Positions 7,899 through 15,295 of a stretch of 64,000 bases of DNA are shown in pieces; the first letter of the stretch is position 1; each line of letters begins with the position of its first letter. This DNA comes from Parasutterella muris (GTDB lineage Bacteria; Pseudomonadota; Gammaproteobacteria; Burkholderiales; Burkholderiaceae_F), in the NCBI RefSeq assembly GCF_943193095.1, contig NZ_CALPCV010000010.1, positions 1 to 64,000 on the forward strand. Direction: 5' to 3'. The notes beneath the pieces are model-generated. The model was not told the origin of the DNA and ran no database searches. It saw only the letters and a list, made by a program, of their open reading frames with translations. Made by a program: the position numbers and the translations under genes.

Positions 7899-8672
7899 CT
7901 ACGGACGCCTGAGAATAAATTCGGGATAAAGCGCCTTCAGCTCATCCAGAGCCTGCGGATTCGGATAGTGCGCGCCGACGCGCTCCAACACTTCCTCTTC
8001 GGGAAGCTCTCTCGGCTGGCGATAAATCTGAAGCGCAAATGTGCGCACGCCGGCCTCCTTCAATTCCTTCACAAGTTTGACGATCTGTGCTTCACTGAGA
8101 TAATCAGGATGCGCTGTCGTGCGTGTCTCCAGAGCGACTCCGGAAGCAAGCAACAGGGAAAGTGATTTTCTGACTTTCTGCGCCGAACCTTTTCTTCCGA
8201 CAACTCTGTCATAGGTCTCTTCTTCGGACAGAGGCGCTTTGATGTCAAGGCCGACCCAGTCCAAATACGGGAGAATCTCTGCTAGGCGCGCCGGATACAT
8301 CCCACCGGTGTGCAGTCCGACTTTATAGCCGAGTGCTTTGACCCTCTTCACCGCGTCAGCGAGCGCGGGATCAACACAGGGCTCTCCCCCGCTGAACACA
8401 AAACCGTCAATCAGCCCTTTTCGGCGCGAAAGAAACCGCTCAATGTAAGCCCAGCTCACCTGATCGGTCTCTGCGTCCGGCCGACGACTTTGAAGTTCTT
8501 TGTTCTGACAGTAGACGCAACGCCAGGGACAGCCCTGAATAAATGCGACAGCCGCCAGGCTTCCGGGAAAATCAATCGTTGTGAAGCGGACCAGTCCGCC
8601 GACGACTAACGCTTCAGCCGGTTTGCTGCTGACTTCCTCAATTTCGATGATTTCCCTCTTTTTTTCTGACAT
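7899..8672 (-). CDS. nrdG: Anaerobic ribonucleotide reductase activating protein (radical SAM)
   Basis: NrdG uses a [4Fe-4S] cluster and S-adenosylmethionine to place the glycyl radical on the class III ribonucleotide reductase. The protein of 257 residues contains the radical-SAM cysteine motif C48-x3-C52-x2-C55 (CPWRCVYC). It also has the GGEP motif of the family (FSGGEP) and FTTIDFPG upstream of the cluster, typical of NrdG/PflA-like activases. A longer frame opens at 8702, but that ATG lies inside the terminator hairpin at 8685-8710. I therefore place the start at 8672 (MSEKKREI). NrdG is last in the order nrdD, glycyl-radical subunit, nrdG on one strand, separated from the others by the hairpin. 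Its substrate glycine is probably on the 59-residue neighbour, not on NrdD itself. Confidence 0.92.
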   Translation of the reverse strand: MSEKKREIIEIEEVSSKPAEALVVGGLVRFTTIDFPGSLAAVAFIQGCPWRCVYCQNKELQSRRPDAETDQVSWAYIERFLSRRKGLIDGFVFSGGEPCVDPALADAVKRVKALGYKVGLHTGGMYPARLAEILPYLDWVGLDIKAPLSEEETYDRVVGRKGSAQKVRKSLSLLLASGVALETRTTAHPDYLSEAQIVKLVKELKEAGVRTFALQIYRQPRELPEEEVLERVGAHYPNPQALDELKALYPEFILRRP

Positions 8673-8684
8673 CTTCTGGCCTTT

Positions 8685-8710
8685 AAAAAAGCCTCCGATC
8701 ATGCGGAGGC
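8685..8710 (-). terminator. Terminator or attenuator between the glycyl-radical subunit and nrdG
   Basis: The stem GCCTCCG/CGGAGGC (8691-8697 with 8704-8710) has a 6-base loop and is followed on the minus strand by six T residues (complement of 8685-8690). It sits 28 bases after the stop of the small gene and just before nrdG, so nrdG would be expressed by read-through or from an unseen promoter. Confidence 0.8.
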
Positions 8711-8738
8711 TTCGTACTGAACGACAAGTGGTTAAGGA

Positions 8739-8918
8739 TTACTTACCACAGCCGCACTTGCTTTCAACAAAGTACTTGCGTTCGGCGAATTCGCCCTGCT
8801 TGCCAATGTTGAAGGAAGATGTAGGACGGTGATAACCCATCACGCGTGTCCAGATTTCGCATTTTGTGCGTTCTTCGTCTTTCAGTGTGATTTCCTGTTC
8901 TTTTGCTTTTTCATCCAT
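8739..8918 (-). CDS. Separate glycyl-radical subunit of class III ribonucleotide reductase
   Basis: This 59-residue polypeptide is the piece missing from the C terminus of the neighbouring NrdD. It contains EIWTRVMGYHRPTSSFN followed by GKQGEFAERKYF. This matches the glycyl-radical loop of NrdD enzymes (RVxGY, then W/FN-x-GK-x2-EF-x2-RK). Gly28 in RVMGY is the expected radical site. C20 precedes the motif and the tail CGCGK adds two cysteines. An AGGAG ribosome-binding site stands 8 bases before the ATG at 8918. The gene starts 44 bases after the nrdD stop and in another frame, so it is a separately translated cistron, not the result of one frameshift. Function is inferred from motif and position. 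Annotators may call it nrdD or leave it hypothetical. Confidence 0.88.
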   Translation of the reverse strand: MDEKAKEQEITLKDEERTKCEIWTRVMGYHRPTSSFNIGKQGEFAERKYFVESKCGCGK

Positions 8919-8962
8919 TTTGCTGCTCCTGTCAAAGTCAATAAATCTGTGTATTAAGAGGC

Positions 8963-10969
8963 CTAGGCCATTTCCTGCTTCTTCTTTGCGATCAGTTCGG
9001 CGTCGCACTTCGGACAGAACTCATGGTTGCCCGGGATATAGCCGTGTTTCGGACATACCGAGAAGGTCGGCGTAATCGTAATGTACGGAAGACGGAAATT
9101 CGTCAGCGCGCGGCGAACGATATCGCTGCAGAGCTCGGGACTCGAAATCGCTTCGTTCATGTAAAGGTGAAGCACTGTACCGCCAGTGTACTTCTTCTGC
9201 AAATCTTCCTGCATTTCGAGCGCTTCGAACGGATCGTCCGTGTAGCTTACCGGCAGCTGAGAGCTGTTGGTATAGTAGGGATGATCCGGCGTGCCTGCCT
9301 GAAGGATCTTGGGGAAGCGCTTCTTGTCTTCCTTGGCAAAACGATAAGTCGTGCCCTCGGCCGGTGTTGCTTCAAGATTATACATATGGCCGGTTTCTTC
9401 CTGGAACATGACCATCTTTTCACGGATATGGTCAAGTACACGCGCTGCAAAATCGTGACCCGCTTCCGTTGTGATGTCTTCCTTATCCTGTGTGAAGTTG
9501 CGGATCATTTCATTCATACCGTTGACACCGATCGTCGAGAAATGATTGCGCAGCGTTCCGAGATAACGTCTTGTATACGGGAAGAGCCCCTGATCCATGT
9601 GTCTCTGAATAACCTTGCGCTTGATTTCAAGGCTGTTGCGGGCTAAGTCAAGAAGAAAATCAAGACGCTTGAAAAGACCTTCTTCGTCCTGCGCGAACAC
9701 GTAACCTAAACGAGCGCAGTTAATCGTGACAACTCCGAGAGAGCCGGTCTGTTCGGCTGAACCGAATAAGCCGTTGCCGCGTTTAAGAAGTTCGCGGAGG
9801 TCAAGCTGCAGACGGCAGCACATGGAACGAATCATATTCGGCTTCAGTTCCGAATTGATGAAGTTCTGGAAGTACGGAAGACCGTAGCGGGCCGTCATAC
9901 TGAAAAGCAGACGCGCGTTGGGGCTGTCCCAATCAAAATCCGGCGTCATGTTGTAAGTCGGGATCGGGAATGTGAACACGCGGCCCTTTGCGTCGCCTTC
10001 AAGCATCACTTCAATGTAGGCGCGGTTGATCATCGCCATTTCTTCCTGAAGTTCACCGTATGTGAAGTCGGCTTCTTCTCCGCCGATGAGAGGGTGCTGT
10101 TCTCTCAAATCTTCCGGGCAGACCCAGTCGAATGTGAGATTGGTGAACGGCGTCTGTGTGCCCCAGCGGCTCGGAACGTTCAGGTTGTAAATGAGTTCCT
10201 GAATGCACTGACGAACTTCCTTGTAGCTCAGGTTGTCCACACGGACGAACGGAGCAAGATACGTGTCAAAGGAGCTGAACGCCTGAGCTCCGGCCCATTC
10301 GTTCTGCATTGTGCCGAGGAAGTTGACGATCTGGCCGATCGCACTGGTCAAATGCTTCGGAGCGCCCGCTTCCACTTTACCGGGAACACCGTTAAGACCT
10401 TCGTTGAGCAGTGTCTTTAGCGACCAGCCGGCACAGTAGCCGGAAAGCATGTCCAAATCATGAATATGAATATCAGCTTCACGATGCGCCTGACCGACTT
10501 CTTTCGGATAAACGTAACTGAGCCAATAGTTGGCAACAACCTTACCGGAAACGTTCAGAATCAGACCGCCCAGAGAATAGCCCTGATTGGCGTTCGCATT
10601 GACGCGCCAGTCAAGCTGCTGCAGATATTCGTTCATGGAGCTTTCCACATCAACGAGACTGCGGCGGGCGTCGCGGGCTTTTGCACGCTGTTCGCGGTAA
10701 ACAATATAAGCACGCAGCGTCTTACGGTAACCCGTATCAAAAAGTGCGTTTTCCACCGCGTCCTGAATCTGCTCAATGGTCGGTGTTGTGTACTGTTTGA
10801 GCCTTTCCATCACTTCAACATGCGTGATCCGGTTGGCAGTGGCGTCATCAAATTCACCGGTCGCAGCGCCGGCTTTAGCCAGGGCCGCGGAAATCTTATT
10901 CATGTCAAAGTCTTTTACGGTACCGTCACGCTTGATTACGTGAAGCGGCATCACTATAGATAGGCTCAT
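8963..10969 (-). CDS. nrdD: Anaerobic (class III) ribonucleoside-triphosphate reductase, catalytic chain lacking the glycyl-radical domain
   Basis: NrdD reduces ribonucleoside triphosphates to deoxyribonucleotides without oxygen. The 668-residue chain begins with an ATP-cone regulatory domain (about residues 9-95, HVIKRDGTVKDFD). The barrel follows with HIHDLDMLSGYCAGWSL (redox cysteine) and the MIRSMCCRLQ finger-loop cysteines expected to carry the thiyl radical. It ends in the zinc site C639-P-K-H642 and C652-P-K-C655, then stops 13 residues later. A normal family member continues from here into the glycyl-radical loop. That part is absent and is encoded by the next gene, 44 bases downstream. 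GGAG a few bases before the ATG supports the start. Candidate NrdR and FNR sites lie about 100 bases upstream. Confidence 0.95.
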   Translation of the reverse strand: MSLSIVMPLHVIKRDGTVKDFDMNKISAALAKAGAATGEFDDATANRITHVEVMERLKQYTTPTIEQIQDAVENALFDTGYRKTLRAYIVYREQRAKARDARRSLVDVESSMNEYLQQLDWRVNANANQGYSLGGLILNVSGKVVANYWLSYVYPKEVGQAHREADIHIHDLDMLSGYCAGWSLKTLLNEGLNGVPGKVEAGAPKHLTSAIGQIVNFLGTMQNEWAGAQAFSSFDTYLAPFVRVDNLSYKEVRQCIQELIYNLNVPSRWGTQTPFTNLTFDWVCPEDLREQHPLIGGEEADFTYGELQEEMAMINRAYIEVMLEGDAKGRVFTFPIPTYNMTPDFDWDSPNARLLFSMTARYGLPYFQNFINSELKPNMIRSMCCRLQLDLRELLKRGNGLFGSAEQTGSLGVVTINCARLGYVFAQDEEGLFKRLDFLLDLARNSLEIKRKVIQRHMDQGLFPYTRRYLGTLRNHFSTIGVNGMNEMIRNFTQDKEDITTEAGHDFAARVLDHIREKMVMFQEETGHMYNLEATPAEGTTYRFAKEDKKRFPKILQAGTPDHPYYTNSSQLPVSYTDDPFEALEMQEDLQKKYTGGTVLHLYMNEAISSPELCSDIVRRALTNFRLPYITITPTFSVCPKHGYIPGNHEFCPKCDAELIAKKKQEMA

Positions 10970-11062
10970 TAATCACTCCGTTTGGAAAATTCTGGTTCAA
11001 AGTTGATGGCCTCGATACTACTATGCAAACTTTGAATATACAAACGGCCTCGCTCATTATGA

Positions 11063-11078
11063 ACACAATCAATTGTAG
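11063..11078. promoter_or_regulatory. Candidate NrdR box, overlapping an FNR-like half-site, upstream of nrdD
   Basis: ACACAATCAATTGTAG agrees at 12 of 16 positions with the NrdR box consensus as I remember it (ACACTATATATTGTGT type). On the minus strand the same place reads TTGATTGTGTTCAT: one perfect FNR half-site (TTGAT) and a poor second half (TTCAT against ATCAA). A second NrdR box at the usual three-turn spacing was not seen. Both proteins are known regulators of nrdDG in other proteobacteria. Confidence 0.35.
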
Positions 11079-11703
11079 GTTAGCAAATCATTGCAACTAA
11101 ATAAAGGGTTATTGGAGAACCGCTAAGGATTGTGGGTGCGTCATTTCAATTTTTTTCCGTCATTTCATACGGATAACTTTTAGCAATCGGAGTTTGATCA
11201 GCTCAGACAAAACACAAGATGTTGAAGGCAAGATATTCGGACTGAATTCAGCAGACCCGGATTCATTGTCCTGACAGATTAAAAATTTAGGCTAGAGAGC
11301 ATAAAAACTAACAAATAAAGTTCTTTTATAAAAACATGAAGTTATCGGTATGCACGAAGAATCCGTCTTTTAAGAGAAACAAATCTAAAAAAGAGAGTAT
11401 GTTTTTTAATTATTGTTTTTTAGATATACGCTTAAATTTTTCATTAGATTTATATTTTATTGGTGTCAAATTAAATTAAATTCACTTCTTTACAGATAAG
11501 GAATAGTCCTAATTAGGGATAGTTCTAATGAGATTTTTATCAAATAGCTGCCCGGTGAACTGTTCTCTAGTTCAAAGGACCGCAAAAAGGTCCCTTTAGT
11601 GAACCGCTGCTGGATGAATTTATAACATCCCGGACGCTTGGCGTTTCCAATGCAGCCTCGATGTTTCTTCAGCAATTGCGAGATCAAAATATCGAAAGCA
11701 AGA

Positions 11704-11728
11704 AAAAACCGCCTTGCCGGCGGTTTTT
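11704..11728. terminator. Bidirectional terminator-like hairpin
   Basis: AAAAACCGCC (11704-11713) pairs with GGCGGTTTTT (11719-11728) around a 5-base loop, giving T runs on both strands. No intact gene ends at it, so it may be left over from a decayed gene. Confidence 0.7.
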
Positions 11729-12225
11729 GGGTCTTAGACATACCATCCGGGACCAACCGGAGGTATCTCGCGTTAAATAGAGGAGAAACGCATTTAATAA
11801 GACAGTGCCAATAGAATACATAAAAAAAATTTCTTTTTGCAAAATTGAAACAAGAAAATTTAATAAGAAACAAGTTGTTAATCAAATTTCAATAATTTTA
11901 GATAAATAATTAATAAATATATCAAGATTTTTTCAATTTTATTTCATGATTGATTTCAGTAAATTGACACTATTTAGTTTTTCAAAAGTATTCAAATGGA
12001 ATTTTCTAGTCACAAACCAGGCTAAAAAGGGTAAATTACTTTCTATACGAAGATTTCAAAATTCAACTTTTCAGCTGATTTGTTCGTAGCGTTTGAAAAT
12101 CATACCGCTGCGCAGTTTTTCGTCTTTTGTTTTATTTTTTTGTATCTGTCCTCTTTGTTGCGCACAATCTATTTTTTGAATCGGTACAATGTATTCCCCG
12201 TTTAATTTTTACTTAGTTTTTTGCA

Positions 12226-13047
12226 ATGCGCCTCACTACTCCGAATCGAACTTTGCCCGCGATTTGTCTCGCCGTATACGGCTGCGGACAGCTCGAACGC
12301 GTCGCTGAGTTCATCAGCGCCCTGCCTGCTGATTATCGTGAAGAAGGCGTTCGTTTTACTGCCGGTCAGATTGCCGGCCAGTATGCATTCGAACAGGTAA
12401 AACTTGACCGTAAAGGCTATGACACAAGAAGACTGCTGCGCTGTCTTTCTATTCTGAATAACGCCGGAGCCGTTTTCCCGACCGATGAGGCGCTCGCTCA
12501 TGCCGATGATCTAATCAACAACTTCACCGCTGACTTCGGTCACGATGAAGACGGCGAGGCGACTTTCCGTATCAAAGCTCAGAGCTACCGTCTTAAAAAA
12601 TATGACTGCCACGCTCTTTGGGCGCGTATCCGTCAGGCCGACCTTCTTGTGGATTCCGTGTCAAGAGAAAAACTCTTTGACGCGGAAGAATCCGACGATC
12701 TTTCCTTTATGGACGATTCGCTCGACTTCCGCCTGACCGCACACCTTGTCGACCCTCAGGGCGAAAAATTCGCCTCGGTGCAGCAGTACTTTACCGTCAC
12801 CGACGGCCGCCTCTCCGTTGAAGATCTGATCGATTACGATTTCACCGACTATCCCAACTTTCATGACGAAAGCGGAAACACCTATCGCCTAATTGAACTT
12901 CTGACCGAAAAGTTCATCGATCGCTCCGTCGGCGCTGTCAAGAACTTCCTTGCCAGCCAGAACATGACGCCGCCCTCAGAAGTTCAGAAAAGAGAGACTA
13001 TCCCTGAATACGTCTACTCTGTCAGCCCGTACAGCTTTAACCAGTAG
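12226..13047 (+). CDS. Hypothetical protein, 273 residues
   Basis: I do not recognise a family. The 273-residue protein is soluble-looking and acidic (many aspartates, for example DAEESDDLSFMDDSLD near residue 155), with no signal peptide or membrane helix. The first 130 residues look helical (LERVAEFISALP, GYDTRRLLRCLSIL). The second half suggests alternating strands (DFRLTAHLVDPQGEKFASVQQYFTV). No Shine-Dalgarno sequence is visible before the ATG, so the start could be internal. Codon use matches its neighbours. It lies 107 bases upstream of the antidote-like gene on the same strand, and a shared transcript is possible but not shown. Confidence 0.7.
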   Translation: MRLTTPNRTLPAICLAVYGCGQLERVAEFISALPADYREEGVRFTAGQIAGQYAFEQVKLDRKGYDTRRLLRCLSILNNAGAVFPTDEALAHADDLINNFTADFGHDEDGEATFRIKAQSYRLKKYDCHALWARIRQADLLVDSVSREKLFDAEESDDLSFMDDSLDFRLTAHLVDPQGEKFASVQQYFTVTDGRLSVEDLIDYDFTDYPNFHDESGNTYRLIELLTEKFIDRSVGAVKNFLASQNMTPPSEVQKRETIPEYVYSVSPYSFNQ

Positions 13048-13154
13048 ATCATTGCGGCAAACCCGTATCTACGCTTCTACGCGAACTTCCGCTGCTTCTG
13101 TATCCTGTAGGCTACACTTCAGCCCTGATACTTGTGAAACAACGGGAAATAACC

Positions 13155-13445
13155 ATGTCACAAATACAAGACTTCCCGGTGCGGGCGGAGTCGGCGGAAG
13201 CGAGAACGCTCAACGACATCCTTGACCGCACCCAGGACGATGCTGCGCAGATTATTCTCGCGCTCGGCGCTCTTGCCAAAAATTACGGCATGTCGCGTCT
13301 TGCCAGAGAAACCGGCCTTTCTCGAGAAAGCCTCTATAAGTCGCTCTCGGGAACGCGTTCACCGGAATTTGCGACCATTCTTAAAATTCTTTCTGCCTTA
13401 GACCTTGACCTTGTTGTCCGGGATAAGCCGATTTCTGCGAGATAA
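13155..13445 (+). CDS. Addiction-module antidote-like HTH protein without visible toxin partner
   Basis: This is a 96-residue helix-turn-helix protein. The core MSRLARETGLSRESLYKSL followed by SGTRSPEFATILKILSAL is typical of the antidote family found beside HigB/RelE-like toxins (HI1420 type, COG3636). Such proteins bind their own promoter and neutralise a toxin of about 100 residues encoded just upstream. Here no such toxin is present. The upstream neighbour is an unrelated 273-residue gene, and the downstream neighbour is an acyl-CoA synthetase starting 2 bases after the stop. CGGGAA before the ATG at 13155 supports this start. A frame 7 codons longer opens at 13134. It may have become a local regulator of the synthetase operon, which is inference. 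Confidence 0.8.
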   Translation: MSQIQDFPVRAESAEARTLNDILDRTQDDAAQIILALGALAKNYGMSRLARETGLSRESLYKSLSGTRSPEFATILKILSALDLDLVVRDKPISAR

Positions 13446-13447
13446 CA

Positions 13448-15295
13448 ATGACAATGTTTGACGACAGCCGGGAAAGAGCCGCTGAAATTAGAAAACTTTC
13501 CATTATTCCCGAACTCATTTCTCACCACCTCAGCATTCGGGGAGACGATCCCGCGCTGAGCGAATATGATGCCAAAAAACAGGAATGGGTCACGCTTTCT
13601 TTCAAAGAACTTTGGGAGCGCGCTCAGCTGTGGCACAAAGCCATTACCGCGAGCGGACTTAAAAAAGGCGACAAAGCGGCAATGCTGCTTCCCAACAGCA
13701 TCGATGCGGTCTGCTTTGACCAGGGCACACTCATCGGAGGACGCGTCCCGGTTCCGCTTCATATCATCGACACCGCCGCAAACTGCGCATATATTCTGAA
13801 CGACTCAGAAACCAAACTTCTGGTTATCCTGAATCGAGCCCGCTGGCATGCCATCGAACAGGCCGGAATCGATCTGCCACACCTTAAAACCGTTGTCTTT
13901 ATCGATGACGAAGGCGAAGGCATCAGCAGCAGCGGCGTCGAAACACTCGGGTTAAACGAGTGGCTCGCAAGGGGACAGGAAAGCACTCTCCCTTTCGAGC
14001 GCCCGACCGAAGAGGACCTTGCTGCTCTCGTCTACACGTCCGGCACGACCGGCAAACCCAAAGGCGTTATGCTGACGCATAAAAATATCATGAGCGACAT
14101 ATCCGCCCTGCTCTACAACCTTGCGCCGGTCGGCGGAGACGAGTGGCTCTCATTCCTGCCGCTTTCACACACGTTTGAGCGCACAACCTCTTACTACATT
14201 GGTCTCGGCATGGGAAATAAAGTGACGTTCAGCCGCGGCGTCACCCGAATCCTTGATGATTTAAAACATACTCGTCCCACTATCATGATGTCGGTCCCGC
14301 GTGTGTACGAAAAAGTCGCGGCCAAGATTAAAGAACGCCTGAAAACGAAGGGATCTGCCGCGCAGTTTGTTTTTAACAGCGCCGTCAATGCGGGCTACCG
14401 CCGTTTTGAGCGCCGCAACGGCTTAGCCGCTCACAATCCGTTTATCAATACGCTCGACGATCTGCTTGATCCCTTCTACAACAAAACCGTCCGCAATCAG
14501 ATCAGAAATTCATTCGGCGGCAGACTGCGCGTCGCCGTCTCCGGAGGTGCGGCCCTAAGTACGGATGTCGCGCGCACACTGATCGGACTTGGCGTGGAAA
14601 TCTATCAGGGCTACGGCATGACTGAAACTTCGCCGATCATTTCTGTCAATAAAATAGGCGCCAACCATCCGGATACGGTCGGACCAATCCTTCCCGGCAT
14701 CGAAGCAAAAATCGGAGACAAAGACGAGCTTCTCGTCAGAGGTCCTCAAGTCATGAAGGGTTACTGGAAGCGACCGGAAGATACCGCTAAAACCATCAGT
14801 CCTGAGGGCTGGCTCTCAACCGGAGATCAGGCAGAAATCGGAGAAGGCCGATACCTGAAAATCAAAGGCCGAATTAAGGAAATTATCGTAACGTCGACCG
14901 GCGAAAAAGTTCCGCCCGTTGACATCGAACAGGCGATTGAAACTGACCCGCTGTTTGATCAGGCGATGATCTACGGCGACAATCGGCCGTTTATCTGCGC
15001 GCTGCTCGTAGTGAACCAAGATCAGTTTGCGGATTTTGTGAAGCAGCTCTCTTTGGACCCGAACGATCCGGACATCATGACCAACAGCACGGTGATACGC
15101 GCGGTCCTCAAACGTTTGAAATCTGACTGCCGACAGTTCCCTCAGTACGGCGTACCGCGTGCGGTTAAGCTCCTCTCTGAGCCGTGGACAATTGATAACG
15201 GCGCCCTGACTCCGACGCTCAAAATCAAACGCCGCGTTATCGTTGCGGACAATCAGACAGATATCGACAACCTTTATAAAAATTTTGGAAAATAA
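13448..15295 (+). CDS. Long-chain acyl-CoA synthetase (AMP-forming), first of a tandem pair
   Basis: This enzyme activates fatty acids to acyl-CoA through an acyl-adenylate. The 615-residue protein has the AMP-binding P-loop YTSGTTGKPKGVMLTH near residue 196. The motif QGYGMTETSPIISVNK lies near residue 392, the hinge region contains GWLSTGDQAEI, and the catalytic lysine region near the end reads NGALTPTLKIKRR. These define the FadD15-like long-chain class of about 600 residues. The gene begins 2 bases after the antidote-like gene and its TAA abuts the ATG of the paralogue downstream, so the three are probably one operon. Weak Shine-Dalgarno sequence (GAGATAA). An ATG two codons on is an alternative start. 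Confidence 0.92.
   Translation: MTMFDDSRERAAEIRKLSIIPELISHHLSIRGDDPALSEYDAKKQEWVTLSFKELWERAQLWHKAITASGLKKGDKAAMLLPNSIDAVCFDQGTLIGGRVPVPLHIIDTAANCAYILNDSETKLLVILNRARWHAIEQAGIDLPHLKTVVFIDDEGEGISSSGVETLGLNEWLARGQESTLPFERPTEEDLAALVYTSGTTGKPKGVMLTHKNIMSDISALLYNLAPVGGDEWLSFLPLSHTFERTTSYYIGLGMGNKVTFSRGVTRILDDLKHTRPTIMMSVPRVYEKVAAKIKERLKTKGSAAQFVFNSAVNAGYRRFERRNGLAAHNPFINTLDDLLDPFYNKTVRNQIRNSFGGRLRVAVSGGAALSTDVARTLIGLGVEIYQGYGMTETSPIISVNKIGANHPDTVGPILPGIEAKIGDKDELLVRGPQVMKGYWKRPEDTAKTISPEGWLSTGDQAEIGEGRYLKIKGRIKEIIVTSTGEKVPPVDIEQAIETDPLFDQAMIYGDNRPFICALLVVNQDQFADFVKQLSLDPNDPDIMTNSTVIRAVLKRLKSDCRQFPQYGVPRAVKLLSEPWTIDNGALTPTLKIKRRVIVADNQTDIDNLYKNFGK

Larger units (their letters stand above)
10970..12225. 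other. Long AT-rich intergenic region without a convincing gene
   Basis: About 1.25 kb separate divergent nrdD and the unknown gene at 12226. The nrdD-proximal 130 bases hold the probable promoter. From about 11280 to 12060 the sequence is very A/T-rich. The minus-strand frame 11490-11885 has a composition unlike its neighbours and crosses a bidirectional terminator-like hairpin, so I do not call it a gene. A plus-strand stretch ending at about 11700 reads as TLGVSNAASMFLQQLRDQN, vaguely like a helix-turn-helix fragment. It may be the remnant of a lost gene, which would explain the hairpin that follows. This is a guess. Confidence 0.4.

Noticed and set aside
8919..9008. Longer start (9008) for the glycyl-radical polypeptide
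   Set aside because: The extra 30 codons overlap nrdD in another frame and bypass the AGGAG that serves the ATG at 8918.
11490..11885. Minus-strand frame of 131 codons in the gap before the 273-residue gene
   Set aside because: Its composition is unlike the neighbours and it reads through a strong bidirectional hairpin; no family resemblance.
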